Shown in pieces: positions 1-8,992 of a DNA stretch of 64,000 nucleotides. The stretch's first letter is position 1; the number at the start of each line of letters is the position of its first letter. The notes under the pieces are model-generated. The model saw only the letters and a program-made list of their open reading frames with translations. It was not told where the DNA came from and ran no database searches. The position numbers were made by a program, and so were the translations under genes. Origin of the DNA: Fulvivirga maritima (GTDB lineage Bacteria; Bacteroidota; Bacteroidia; Cytophagales; Cyclobacteriaceae); NCBI RefSeq assembly GCF_021389955.1, contig NZ_CP089980.1, positions 1,301,501 to 1,365,500 of the forward strand. The letters are read 5' to 3'.

Positions 1-724
1 TTCCAGAGTATTCATCATCAATATTAAGGTCTGCGTCTCGGTTAAGCTTAATAGCATACACACCTCGCACTTTATAATTTTGAAACAAGAAGCCCAGATT
101 CTCCCTAATAATATCATCTATAGCGATATAATAATAGTAGCCATTTTCTTTTGGCAACTCCACAAACCTAGGTAGGGAATCAGTAGGTATGTTTACATGT
201 GCATATTCTATATCACCTGAGGCATTCTCTAAAATCATAGCAAAATACAACGCACGATTGTCTAAATAAGGCGTTCTGGAATTATCTCTGCTTAATATTA
301 CGGGCTGTAGGTAGGAGAGCACTTTGCTTTTAAAATAATGCTCTACTGGTTTACGATGCTCCGGAATGATGGGCTCTTCCCTATAAAGAATAATATTATG
401 CTGCTTCAATTCAGGAATAATAACCTCTCGCTTGATCTCGCCAAATTCCTCTTGCTGTTTATGCACCTCTTCTAAGATGCTTTCTAAGATCTTCTTAGGC
501 TTAGTATTAAACTTTTTATTGATCTTTTTCTTATCGATATCAACGATACTGCGTATTGAAGCTACTCTAACACGAAAAAACTCATCAAGATTAGATGAGT
601 AGATCGCCAAAAATTTAATTCTCTCATAAAGCGGAACAGCCGTATCTGCCGCCTCCATAAGAACCCTTTTATTAAACGAAAGCCAGCTCAGCTCTCTATC
701 ATTATACCTTTCAGTGTCTTTCAT
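1..724 (-). CDS. ppk1: polyphosphate kinase 1, N-terminal part (gene runs off the left edge)
   Basis: Reading leftward from an ATG at 722-724, about 241 residues are open to the window edge. The start matches the PPK1 N domain: YNDRELSWLSFNKRVL, then LYERIKFLAIYSSNLDEFFRVR, followed by a charged helical region and the start of the head domain (SYLQPVILSRDN, LYFAMILEN). PPK1 reversibly polymerises the terminal phosphate of ATP into inorganic polyphosphate; the catalytic histidine and the C-terminal PLD-like domains lie outside this window. The start is secure because the family motif begins only six residues in. The gene is transcribed away from the terminator that ends the neighbouring nuclease gene. 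Identity is confident from motifs; completeness cannot be judged. Confidence 0.93.
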   Translation of the reverse strand, partial: MKDTERYNDRELSWLSFNKRVLMEAADTAVPLYERIKFLAIYSSNLDEFFRVRVASIRSIVDIDKKKINKKFNTKPKKILESILEEVHKQQEEFGEIKREVIIPELKQHNIILYREEPIIPEHRKPVEHYFKSKVLSYLQPVILSRDNSRTPYLDNRALYFAMILENASGDIEYAHVNIPTDSLPRFVELPKENGYYYYIAIDDIIRENLGFLFQNYKVRGVYAIKLNRDADLNIDDEYSG

Positions 725-772
725 TTGTTTATCAACAGCTGACCCTTAGATAAAGTTAGGTGAATGGGAATA

Positions 773-804
773 AAAAAGGGCTGCTCTTATGAACAGCCCT
801 TTTT
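773..804 (-). terminator. intrinsic terminator of the endonuclease gene
   Basis: The stem AAAAGGGCTG pairs with CAGCCCTTTT around a short loop. On the minus strand it is followed by a run of six T. It lies just past the stop codon of the secreted endonuclease gene, so it most likely ends that transcript before ppk1. Confidence 0.85.
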
Positions 805-815
805 ATGCTAAAATT

Positions 816-2765
816 TTATTGTTTTATTACCTTATAAGTATGACTCCCCTTATCATCAGTAAGTGTAAGAAAATACATTCCCCTAGAAACAGTAGAAACA
901 TCTAATATATTGGTTCCATCAACATTATTAGATGCTAAAACCTTGTTCCCATTCATATCTGACAAAACGTAACTATAAGAAGATGCAAGGTCACTTTGTA
1001 AATACAAATCATTAGTAACAGGGTTCGGATAAATAGAAATTCTATCATCTAATTCATCACCCAAACCTGTAGTTAATGGTTCTTCTACCTCAATAATATC
1101 AAATTCATCCCGTGCAGATATTTGATAATCATTTTCAAACTGCCCTATTATTCCTACAATATCCACTTTTCCTATAGGTATTTCCATTCCTATTAAAGGG
1201 TGCGTACTGCCACCTATTCTGAAAGTGAAATTATTAGAACCATCCGTAAAAGCTGAGTTCCCTGATTGAAAAGTTCCAGACGTAATAAATTCCACTCCCT
1301 CAATTTTAACCAGTTCTGACTCTTCATTTTCTCCAATTTCACTAATGGTCAACACTTGTGCTTCAGGAATAGCAGCACCTGACTTAAGTAACTCAATGGT
1401 AATGGGAGACTCAGATATCTGCAATAAATTGTTATAACTGCTTAAAATACCACTTACCAAGATACTATCCCCTTCTTCATACTGCTCAGACTCATTTCCA
1501 GGATCAAAACTCCTCACCACAATACCGGCAGTGCCATCATAAATCACCCTATTATCATCATTGTTATTTCCTCGGTCTATCACTACACCTGCTATACTTA
1601 CTGATTCTCCAACAGGAACTTCTCTTGCTTCTGCGATACTCAACACTTCAATTTCTCCTTCCTGCCCTGTAACACGAAGTTGGTAATTACTCATCATGGT
1701 ACTATGAACAATATTTGCTGAGTACTCTTCTCCTTCAGAGGTAGGAGTAAACTTCATGTAGATAGTATTTGATTGATCTAACCCTTCTTGTGGAATTTCT
1801 AAATATTGAGTCCAGTTTTCATTATCAAGAGATACTTCAAAAGCTCCACTTGCCTCTACAGTAATGCCTCCCATCAAATTATAACTATTAAGACTATACT
1901 GTTGTACCTTGGATGAGCCAATAGGAACGAACCCAAAATCAGGATTAAAATTAGCTGTATTTCCGAATAAAAGAGGTAATGCAACATTTCCCCAGATACT
2001 GCTTACCCATTCAGGGTGATCAACAAATGGATTTCTGTTTCCTTGCCACTCAAAGACGATATTATTTCTATCAATTTCCTCTTGAGAAACAGGATCCTGC
2101 TCATGCCACTCAAGCAAAGTATAAAGTACGCCGAATTCAGGTCTTCCTGATAACGACAGTCTATCTACCAACTCAAGGTCAAGAGATGCACTATTATATC
2201 TGGTAGCCATGTAAAACATCATTCTGGCTACATCTCCCTTTATTGCATCTCTCGGCTCCCAATAATCATCATTAGTGTAGGTATCTGCAGCTTCTCCCTC
2301 CTCATTTCCAGCAGTATGTTCTACATTGTTAAAATCTTTATTACTCCTACTTGAGTTAACACTGGCATCAGAGGGCCTCAAATGATGGAAATCAGTATAA
2401 GCAGTATCACTTTCTTCAGGAAAACCATGAGACTTAGCCCAAATATGTTCCCGATTCCATGTATCTCCACTACTACCAATATTACTTGCTAGTTCTGAGC
2501 GATCACTATAAAAAAGAATGATACGGCCCTCATTTGCAGGATCGGCATCAGCTACTTCAATAAAATCTTTTACTTGCTCATATGAAAAACGCGTATGATT
2601 TCGGATAATTTCATGTAACGCCTGTTGGAGATCTTCGCCATACACACCATCTGTATCATCATAGTAACCCTCAGGAGCTTGAGAAAATGCTACTATACTA
2701 ACTAACATCAAAAAAATAACTCCTAGAGTTCTGGCTATTCGCTTAATAAAAAAGTTATGGTTCAT
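816..2765 (-). CDS. secreted endonuclease I family protein with OB-fold-like region and T9SS sorting domain
   Basis: A 649-residue secreted nuclease. Residues 1-29 form a signal peptide ending in AFSQA. Residues about 45-260 carry the endonuclease I (EndA-like) domain, with NREHIWAKSHG (His107) and DFHHLRPSD (His127/128), the usual metal and catalytic histidine region, plus the SSRSNKDF segment. Residues about 375-560 hold two beta-rich OB-fold-like segments of the kind found fused to secreted Bacteroidota nucleases (DUF5689-like). The last about 75 residues begin with IYPNPVTND and end YKVIKQ, a typical type IX secretion C-terminal domain. It probably degrades extracellular DNA or RNA at the cell surface or in the medium. 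It is monocistronic with its own terminator. Family and export route are confident; substrate preference is not visible. Confidence 0.9.
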   Translation of the reverse strand: MNHNFFIKRIARTLGVIFLMLVSIVAFSQAPEGYYDDTDGVYGEDLQQALHEIIRNHTRFSYEQVKDFIEVADADPANEGRIILFYSDRSELASNIGSSGDTWNREHIWAKSHGFPEESDTAYTDFHHLRPSDASVNSSRSNKDFNNVEHTAGNEEGEAADTYTNDDYWEPRDAIKGDVARMMFYMATRYNSASLDLELVDRLSLSGRPEFGVLYTLLEWHEQDPVSQEEIDRNNIVFEWQGNRNPFVDHPEWVSSIWGNVALPLLFGNTANFNPDFGFVPIGSSKVQQYSLNSYNLMGGITVEASGAFEVSLDNENWTQYLEIPQEGLDQSNTIYMKFTPTSEGEEYSANIVHSTMMSNYQLRVTGQEGEIEVLSIAEAREVPVGESVSIAGVVIDRGNNNDDNRVIYDGTAGIVVRSFDPGNESEQYEEGDSILVSGILSSYNNLLQISESPITIELLKSGAAIPEAQVLTISEIGENEESELVKIEGVEFITSGTFQSGNSAFTDGSNNFTFRIGGSTHPLIGMEIPIGKVDIVGIIGQFENDYQISARDEFDIIEVEEPLTTGLGDELDDRISIYPNPVTNDLYLQSDLASSYSYVLSDMNGNKVLASNNVDGTNILDVSTVSRGMYFLTLTDDKGSHTYKVIKQ

Positions 2766-2816
2766 TATAAAAGGGTATTTCTAGTTCATTCAATAAATTA
2801 AGAAACAATAAACAAC

Positions 2817-2849
2817 AAAAAGGACTACCTCATAGAAGTAGTCCTTTTT
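2817..2849 (-). terminator. intrinsic terminator of the TonB receptor/lipoprotein operon
   Basis: AAAGGACTAC pairs with GTAGTCCTTT around a nine-base loop, and on the minus strand is followed by a T-rich tail. It sits 20 bases beyond the stop codon of the lipoprotein gene and before the start of the endonuclease gene. Confidence 0.8.
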
Positions 2850-2868
2850 ATTTATTCATTATAATTCA

Positions 2869-3954
2869 CTAGTTCTCAAACAGAATATACTCTCCACCTG
2901 AAAGAACTACGTGCATACTTTTAAGACCGTCAGGATAGGTATCAAAAGAAACTAGTACTCTTTGCCCCTCTTCATAACCAGGGAAATTCTCTAATAGGAT
3001 ATAACTAAGGCCAGCTAGAATATCTTCATCACTCCAGCTATTAGTATTGAAGTTTCCATAAGAAGCTAAGTTACCTCTAGCTGATTCGCTTCCAATTTCT
3101 TCATTAGCTGCAATAGCATCATAATCGCTTCCTGAAAGGGTATATCTAATAGTGTTATCAGGAACCCAAATTCCTTCGCTTTTACCAAATTGTATGGTCC
3201 CGCCTGGTGCTTCCCAGCTACCATCGTTAAAATAAACCGGAATTAGGTAAGAACTTGCTTCACCTCCATAGTAATCAATATATACAACCTTAGTTTCACC
3301 TTCTACTGCATAAGGGAATAATGAGTTAAAATAGATAGGTAAATTATGTGTAGCCTCTCCAAAGTCATCAAAATTAGGATACGACTGTCCCAAAGCTTGA
3401 TAATCATCAGAAGTAGGAACGAAAAGCGTATACCAAGCTCCATCCAAAGAACCTAAAAGACTTGTACGTTCAGTTACCTGTCCGCTGCTATAATAATCGT
3501 AAGTCAAAGAGATTACATCTCCATCTTCAGCCTCAGGTACTTTTAAATCAGCAGCAGCTATTATTTCAGACTGACTACTTAAATTAGGATATTCTAATTC
3601 AAGTGCTGTATAATCTGCTCCGGTTAATGTAATTTCCTGCTCAGCAAAAACAGGTACATATAAATTAAAAGTTACTGTTGCACTAGAACCTCCTCCAACA
3701 TTAGGATATAAACTATCAAGTAGTGCTGGTATATATTCTTTTGCATCTTCATAAGACCTAAAATACTCAACAGAATCAAGTTGTTTGGCAATTAAACCGT
3801 AATCATCTTCTGTAAGTGTAAACTCAAGTTCGCTAGCAGGAAATCCATTACCTCCATTTGCCTCATCAAGTTCTTCGTAAACTTCATCCATTGGGTCACA
3901 TGCGGCCATAAAAAGCATCACGAGACTACATATATAAACTATATACTTATTCAT
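2869..3954 (-). CDS. surface lipoprotein with four internal repeats, partner of TonB receptor
   Basis: A 361-residue lipoprotein of no named family that I recognise. The ATG at 3952-3954 is chosen over an upstream in-frame start because it directly precedes a lipoprotein signal (hydrophobic stretch ending FMAAC, Cys19) and avoids overlap with the gene before it. After an acidic linker, the protein has four repeats, each opening with a [L/P][T/S]xxDY motif at residues 47, 110, 180 and 273 and continuing to a segment such as NSLFPYxxEG followed by an aromatic beta strand. It starts 14 bases after the TonB receptor stop codon, so the two are co-transcribed. By analogy with SusD/SusE- and BtuG-type partners it may capture the ligand for the receptor; this is inference. 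No SusD is present. Confidence 0.75.
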   Translation of the reverse strand: MNKYIVYICSLVMLFMAACDPMDEVYEELDEANGGNGFPASELEFTLTEDDYGLIAKQLDSVEYFRSYEDAKEYIPALLDSLYPNVGGGSSATVTFNLYVPVFAEQEITLTGADYTALELEYPNLSSQSEIIAAADLKVPEAEDGDVISLTYDYYSSGQVTERTSLLGSLDGAWYTLFVPTSDDYQALGQSYPNFDDFGEATHNLPIYFNSLFPYAVEGETKVVYIDYYGGEASSYLIPVYFNDGSWEAPGGTIQFGKSEGIWVPDNTIRYTLSGSDYDAIAANEEIGSESARGNLASYGNFNTNSWSDEDILAGLSYILLENFPGYEEGQRVLVSFDTYPDGLKSMHVVLSGGEYILFEN

Positions 3955-3968
3955 TTTTGACAATTTTT

Positions 3969-6533
3969 TTAGAATTTGATTTTTACTCCAGCAGTCCACT
4001 GTCTACCTATTCCATAATAGACATTTACATTATCAATTGTCTCTGCATCAGTAGCATCAGACACATATTCAGTATTAAATAGGTTAGTTACGTTTCCGTA
4101 TAATGAAGCGGAAATATCTCCTATTTCAAAATCAAATACTGCATTCAAATCAAATAATCCGAAATCAGGTATTTTCCAAGGTTGAATCCCTCTAAAATCT
4201 TCACCACTTCTGCTATTAGGTTCAAAGTATGCATAGTTATCTGCATAATAGTTATAGGTAGCACCAACTTTTAAGTTGTTTACTATTGTATAATCAAGCC
4301 CTAAAGAAAGTGTGGTCTGCGCTGAATTACCTACTTTTAAGTCTTTAAGATATAAGTTATCTATCACAGCCTCTACCTCTCCATCTTCATTAAGCACATT
4401 TACAGCTTGTATATCATTCTGCCAAGTCCAATCTCCCATTGAGAACATTCCTCTTAAAGTAAATGTACTTACTGGACTATATGTGAAATCTAATTCTAAA
4501 CCTTGGTGTAAAGCCTCTACTCCTGTAAGGTTTAAGAACACCAATTGATTGGTTGAAGCGTCATTATAAGATGCTGTTAATGTTCTATCTTTCCACTGTG
4601 TTCTGTAAACGTTAAAGTTAGCATTGAATGCAGTGCTTCTAAAACCATAACCCACTTCATAACTTAATATCTTCTGGTTTTCTGCATCACCGTTTATATC
4701 ATCGTTATTATTATCTGGGAATACAGCGTCAAAACCTGGAGCTTTTTCAAAGTAACCTACATTAGCAAATACATTGTGATTACGAGTTAGGTTATAGTTA
4801 GCTCCACCTTTAATTTGATAACCAAAGAAATTATAGTAATCTGTTTTTTGATCAGAATCACTATCTAATTTTTGGAAGAAATCAATTCTTTGGTAAGAAG
4901 TGTTAGATGCTGCTAATGATAGGAAAGTAGATAATTTATTAACAGTATATTCTCCTTGTGCAAAAACGCCTTCCCACAGAACTTTTCCATCATTGTTATA
5001 ACTAAACTTATCTCCTACACCTATAGCTCTGTTAGGGTTATTTACATCATCATCACTTAAATAATATTGCGCTCCCAATAAATTTTTGATTTCTCTATAA
5101 TGGTGACCCACATAATATCTAAGATCAACCCCTGCTAATAAATCTAAGTTAGAGTTGATTTCTTTATTGTACGTACTTAACACTCCATACCACTCATGCT
5201 TGTTAACAGAGTTATATAAGTAAGACAAAGCACTTCCATCAGGGTTTGCCGCATTTTCAGCTGCAATAGCGTCAAAGTCTATAGGACCATATTCAGCTGC
5301 TCCGTTTCCAGGTAACCTTGGCTCACTGTTTAGGCTTCGGCCACCACCTCCACCATCACCTATAGAGGCGTATACAGCAGTAGAAAGTTCAGAAGTTTCA
5401 TTAATAGTCCAGTAATGGTTTAAAGAAAATTGTGGTTTATGATAATAGTTATCTTCTGCGTTAACTACATCTCCATTTAAAACTCCCCAGTCAGAATTAA
5501 ATTTAATTCCTTGCGGAGCATCTCTAAATGTCTGCATTGTATGCCTGTTCTGACGCTGTCCATGCCACTGAGGTGCACCAAAACCAGTCAATGAAATAGT
5601 GTGTTTTTCATTGATCATTTTTGAAACATTTAAGAAATAGTTATATGACTTAAATTGCAAACCGTCAGCCCAGCCATCTCCTTCTATCTTAGCTGCAGCT
5701 ACAGTTACTGCCCAATTATTTTCGGTTAAGCCAGTAGAAAGAGAAAATCCTAATTTGTTATAGTTATCATTACCTATTCCATAATAAAGATATCCGCCTT
5801 TTTCAGCATCAGTGGTTTTAGTAAGAATGTTTATAGTACCACCTATTGAAGGTACCGCCACTTTAGATGCTCCAAGACCTCTTTGAACCTGCATAGATCT
5901 TGTTACATCTGTTAATCCTGCCCAGTTAGACCAGTAAACATTACCATTTTCCATGTCATTAACAGGAACTCCGTTAATTAACACAGCAACGTTCTCATCA
6001 TTAAACCCTCTAACAGTAACCCTTGAATCACCAAAACCACCACCTTGTTTGGTAGCATAAATACCAGGAGAAGTTTTCAATAACTCAGGAAATTCTTGGT
6101 TTCCTGCCTTCTCAATAATATAATCTTCCTTAATGGTAGAAACAGCTACTGGAGTTTTTCGGTCTACAGCTACTGAAGCAATAATTTCAATCTCATCCAA
6201 ACCAACAGCATCAACAGGTAGACTTATCTCTCCTACTTTAGCCTCTTGCCCTGCACTTACATCTACTGCTAATTCCTTTGACTGATAACCTACATAAGTA
6301 ATTACAATGGTTTTGTTTCCTGGATCAACATTACCAATCTTGAAGTTACCTCCTAAATCTGTAGTGGAACCTTTGGTAGTTCCTTTGACAACCACGTTAG
6401 CTCCAATGAGGGGCTCGCCGCTGTCTGCGTCTAAAACTTTACCACTTATAGTCCCCGTTTGGGCGAAAGCGGAAAAGCTCGTCATCACCAATAAAGTGAC
6501 AACAGTAATTCCCAATTGTAAAAATTGTTTCAT
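3969..6533 (-). CDS. TonB-dependent outer-membrane receptor with carboxypeptidase-regulatory-like domain
   Basis: An 854-residue outer-membrane receptor. A signal peptide (residues 1-24, ending AFAQ) is followed by a carboxypeptidase-D-regulatory-like domain (GTISGKVLDADSGEPLIGANV, about 26-110), a plug domain (about 125-240, with GGGFGDSRVTVRGFNDENVAVLINGVP) and a long 22-strand-type beta barrel ending in an aromatic-basic C-terminus (WTAGVKIKF). It should import a scarce ligand using TonB energy. Neither a SusD gene nor a sugar-utilisation gene is adjacent, so the ligand cannot be named; the only operon partner is the repeat lipoprotein downstream. A good Bacteroidota promoter lies upstream. 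The family is certain; the substrate is unknown. Confidence 0.92.
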   Translation of the reverse strand: MKQFLQLGITVVTLLVMTSFSAFAQTGTISGKVLDADSGEPLIGANVVVKGTTKGSTTDLGGNFKIGNVDPGNKTIVITYVGYQSKELAVDVSAGQEAKVGEISLPVDAVGLDEIEIIASVAVDRKTPVAVSTIKEDYIIEKAGNQEFPELLKTSPGIYATKQGGGFGDSRVTVRGFNDENVAVLINGVPVNDMENGNVYWSNWAGLTDVTRSMQVQRGLGASKVAVPSIGGTINILTKTTDAEKGGYLYYGIGNDNYNKLGFSLSTGLTENNWAVTVAAAKIEGDGWADGLQFKSYNYFLNVSKMINEKHTISLTGFGAPQWHGQRQNRHTMQTFRDAPQGIKFNSDWGVLNGDVVNAEDNYYHKPQFSLNHYWTINETSELSTAVYASIGDGGGGGRSLNSEPRLPGNGAAEYGPIDFDAIAAENAANPDGSALSYLYNSVNKHEWYGVLSTYNKEINSNLDLLAGVDLRYYVGHHYREIKNLLGAQYYLSDDDVNNPNRAIGVGDKFSYNNDGKVLWEGVFAQGEYTVNKLSTFLSLAASNTSYQRIDFFQKLDSDSDQKTDYYNFFGYQIKGGANYNLTRNHNVFANVGYFEKAPGFDAVFPDNNNDDINGDAENQKILSYEVGYGFRSTAFNANFNVYRTQWKDRTLTASYNDASTNQLVFLNLTGVEALHQGLELDFTYSPVSTFTLRGMFSMGDWTWQNDIQAVNVLNEDGEVEAVIDNLYLKDLKVGNSAQTTLSLGLDYTIVNNLKVGATYNYYADNYAYFEPNSRSGEDFRGIQPWKIPDFGLFDLNAVFDFEIGDISASLYGNVTNLFNTEYVSDATDAETIDNVNVYYGIGRQWTAGVKIKF

Positions 6534-6591
6534 TCCTTGTTTGTTTGGTTTGAAAATAGATTAATTTATTACATAAATAATTTTTGCGTCG

Positions 6592-6623
6592 CAAAGATAT
6601 ACTATTCCCAATGGTTTGGTCAA
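6592..6623 (-). promoter_or_regulatory. Bacteroidota-type promoter for the TonB receptor operon
   Basis: On the minus strand, TTG (6621-6623) is separated by 21 bases from TATCTTTG (6592-6599), matching the primary-sigma consensus of Bacteroidota (TTG, 19-23 bases, TAnnTTTG). It lies about 60 bases before the receptor start codon, leaving a short leader. Confidence 0.75.
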
Positions 6624-7125
6624 TCAGCAAATTTTATCTTAATGAAAAATATATCACTCCAATATTAATTTAATGTTAAGAATGAAGAAGATGTTGATGG
6701 CAATTGAATGAGAATTAGTAGGTTATTTGATACGCGGCTCCAAGATAATATACTGGAAAATGAATATCCAATCTTTTATCAACTGTTTTTTCTGATATCG
6801 ATTGCAGACCATTTTAAGCCTTCTATTTTAACCTTAAAAATCAAGGCTGATCATGTACTTTACTTCATCAAAAGTCATAATAACGGTTACTTATAGGTAA
6901 CTATCTATAATAAATCCTGTGAAGGCATTGTGTTGTTATAAATAATTAGATCGGAGCTTTTCCTCCTTAATTGAAGGGTTACATACTCCAAAAGTACCCG
7001 CACTTAAAATTTACCAAAAGTAGGTTGTTTACCAGTGTCTATTATATTAATTTGGAAATTCCGTCAATTGCTTAACTTGGCATAGTTTTAGATTACCAAA
7101 GAACATAAAACCTGTAACGGATCAA
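6624..7125. other. intergenic region between divergent genes, no convincing gene
   Basis: About 500 bases of AT-rich DNA between the promoter of the TonB operon and the DUF4783 gene. A 62-codon plus-strand frame (6708-6896) has no recognisable family, no signal and ordinary intergenic composition, so I do not call it. I see no hairpin with a T tract, no riboswitch-like fold and no clean promoter for the rightward gene. Confidence 0.5.
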
Positions 7126-7536
7126 ATGAATAATATAACAAAACATATTATAGTATTAGGCTTGGCTTTTACACTTGTAGGTATTCTATCTTTAGAAGGC
7201 CTGGCTCAAGGTGATATTATTAATGATGTTAAAGAGGCTATCAAAACCGGTAGCTCAAAAGAAACTGCTAAATTCTTCAATCAAAACGTAGACGTAACGC
7301 TTGATGGAGAAATGCAAAGCTATAGTAAGACCCAGGCGGAGTTTGTAATGAAAGATTTTTTCAAGAACAACCCTCCTACCAGCTTCACCATAGTGCATCA
7401 AGGAGCGTCTAAAGGAGGTCTTCCTTATGCCATCGGCCAGTATATTTCTAACAAACAGACCTATCGTGTGTGGGTGAGAATAAAGAATTCTGATGGAAAG
7501 TATCTTATTCATGAAATAAGTTTCATCAAAGAATAG
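7126..7536 (+). CDS. DUF4783 family exported protein
   Basis: A 136-residue exported protein. Residues 1-28 form a signal peptide ending GLAQ. The rest (DIINDVKEAIKTGSS through the TYRVWVRIK and YLIHEISFIKE strands) has the look of DUF4783, a small NTF2-like fold family limited to Bacteroidota and commonly found directly upstream of nadC, as it is here. No catalytic residues are evident and no function is established. It is followed by an intrinsic terminator before nadC, so the two genes are neighbours without necessarily sharing a transcript. Assignment to the family is from recall of the pattern and gene order. Confidence 0.75.
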   Translation: MNNITKHIIVLGLAFTLVGILSLEGLAQGDIINDVKEAIKTGSSKETAKFFNQNVDVTLDGEMQSYSKTQAEFVMKDFFKNNPPTSFTIVHQGASKGGLPYAIGQYISNKQTYRVWVRIKNSDGKYLIHEISFIKE

Positions 7537-7559
7537 ATAATAAGTCATTTATAGTAAAG

Positions 7560-7590
7560 AAGCACTGATTAAATCGGTGCTTTTTTTATT
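7560..7590 (+). terminator. intrinsic terminator after the DUF4783 gene
   Basis: AGCACtGATT pairs with AATCgGTGCT (one G-T pair) around a tight loop, followed by seven T. The T tract runs directly into the TATTTTTG box proposed as the nadC promoter. Confidence 0.82.
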
Positions 7591-7594
7591 TTTG
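7587..7594 (+). promoter_or_regulatory. TAnnTTTG (-7) box four bases before the nadC start codon
   Basis: TATTTTTG matches the Bacteroidota -7 consensus exactly and ends four bases before the ATG of nadC. Transcription would begin at or next to the ATG, giving a leaderless message. I see no clear TTG -33 element at the right distance, because that position lies within the preceding terminator stem, so this rests on one box. Confidence 0.5.
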
Positions 7595-7598
7595 CACG

Positions 7599-8456
7599 AT
7601 GGAATTGAGCTACCTGACCGAAGACGCTATAAACTATTTCATTAAGACAGCTCTTAATGAAGATGTAGGAGATGGAGACCACTCTTCTCTCGCTGCTATA
7701 CCTGAAAACGCACAAAGTGAAGCCAAACTTCTAATTAAAGATGATGGTATTTTAGCGGGTATTGAACTTGCCACTAAAATTTTCCATTTTTTTGACCCTA
7801 ACTTATCAATAAGCATTCTTAAGAATGATGGAGATGTGGTACAAAAGGGAGATGTAGGCTTTACCGTAAAAGGATCTGCCCGATCTATACTAACCTGCGA
7901 GCGATTGGTACTTAACTGTCTTCAGCGTATGAGTGGTATAGCTACCTATACTAATTATCTTTGTAACCTCATAAAAGGTTCTCAAACTCAACTGCTCGAT
8001 ACCAGAAAAACCACTCCGAACTTCAGGCTTCCTGAAAAGTGGGCTGTAGCCATTGGTGGTGCTAAAAATCACCGATTTGCTTTGTATGACATGATCATGC
8101 TTAAAGATAATCATATTGACTATGCAGGAGGCATCAAAAATGCTATTCATGCTACCAAAAGCTATCTTAAGGAAACTGGAAAGTCTCTGAAAGTAGAAAT
8201 TGAGACCAGAAACATAGAAGAAGTGAAGGAAGTATTAGCCATTGGAGATATAGATATTATTATGCTGGATAATATGATACCTTCTGAAATGAAAGAGGCA
8301 GTACGACTGATAGATGGCAAGTATGAGACAGAAGCCAGTGGTGGAATTACAGAGAAAAGCATTATAGAAGTGGCTGAATGTGGGGTTGACTATATCTCTG
8401 TAGGTGCTCTAACTCACTCAGCAAAAAGCCTTGACATCAGCCTAAAAGCAAGCTAA
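7599..8456 (+). CDS. nadC: nicotinate-nucleotide pyrophosphorylase (carboxylating)
   Basis: A 285-residue enzyme of de novo NAD synthesis that converts quinolinate and PRPP to nicotinate mononucleotide, CO2 and pyrophosphate. The usual length and motifs are present: EDVGDGDHSS near the N-terminus, CERLVLNCLQRMSGIAT (about 100-116), LLDTRKTTPNFR (about 132-143) with the substrate-binding Arg/Lys/Thr, NHRFALYDMIMLKDNH (157-172), EIETRN, and the C-terminal glycine-rich phosphate site ASGGITEKS followed by DYISVGALTHS. The cytosolic dimeric enzyme acts upstream of nadD; nadK, which uses the end product, lies about 14 kb away in the same window. The start is supported by the promoter box immediately upstream. 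Confidence 0.96.
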   Translation: MELSYLTEDAINYFIKTALNEDVGDGDHSSLAAIPENAQSEAKLLIKDDGILAGIELATKIFHFFDPNLSISILKNDGDVVQKGDVGFTVKGSARSILTCERLVLNCLQRMSGIATYTNYLCNLIKGSQTQLLDTRKTTPNFRLPEKWAVAIGGAKNHRFALYDMIMLKDNHIDYAGGIKNAIHATKSYLKETGKSLKVEIETRNIEEVKEVLAIGDIDIIMLDNMIPSEMKEAVRLIDGKYETEASGGITEKSIIEVAECGVDYISVGALTHSAKSLDISLKAS

Positions 8457-8493
8457 CTAAAATTACGCATTTAATTATTTTCAATAGTAAATC

Positions 8494-8967
8494 ATGATTG
8501 TAAAGACTAAAAAGTATAAGCTAGAGAACGGAACTTATATTAAACTAGGTTTAGTGAATATACTAAAACAGCAGTGGTGGGTGTTTTTAATTGCTCTGGC
8601 TCTATGCTCAGGTTATTTCATTATACCTAATGCATGGTGGTTCATAGGCACAGCCATAGCACTCGTTCTTTATTTCTTATTCTGGCTTATCCAGTTTACG
8701 GGAGTTACGCAAATGGAACAAACAAAAATGCTATTTGAAAAACTCTCTTATGAAATTAATAGTCAGCAAATACTCATAAAACTTAACCCACGCCAGGGTA
8801 TGCCTATTAAATGGGATCAAGTAAAAAGTGCTAAAATAGGCAAAGACTATATTTTACTAGTGATTAACAAAGCTCAACTTATTCATTTACCATTTAGAAT
8901 TTTCAACACTGAGAATGAAAGAAAATTCGTAGAGAGCATCCTTAAAAGAAAAGGATTAGTAAAATAA
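8494..8967 (+). CDS. YcxB-like membrane protein of unknown function
   Basis: A 157-residue protein. After an N-terminal strand (VKTKKYKLENGTYIKLGL) come two hydrophobic helices (about residues 29-44 and 48-68, Trp-rich). They are followed by a soluble beta-rich domain in which LSYEINSQQILIKL, MPIKWDQVKSAKIGKDYILL and HLPFRIFN strongly resemble the YcxB-like C-terminal domain, a PH-like fold. No catalytic residues are visible. It lies 37 bases after nadC and is followed by an intrinsic terminator, so it may be read through from nadC. Function unknown; the family call is from pattern recall. Confidence 0.65.
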   Translation: MIVKTKKYKLENGTYIKLGLVNILKQQWWVFLIALALCSGYFIIPNAWWFIGTAIALVLYFLFWLIQFTGVTQMEQTKMLFEKLSYEINSQQILIKLNPRQGMPIKWDQVKSAKIGKDYILLVINKAQLIHLPFRIFNTENERKFVESILKRKGLVK

Positions 8968-8992
8968 AAAACACTAAATAATAAAGCATTGT

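Noticed and set aside
6708-6896. 62-codon plus-strand frame between the TonB operon and the DUF4783 gene
   Set aside because: No family likeness, no signal, and ordinary intergenic composition; probably chance.
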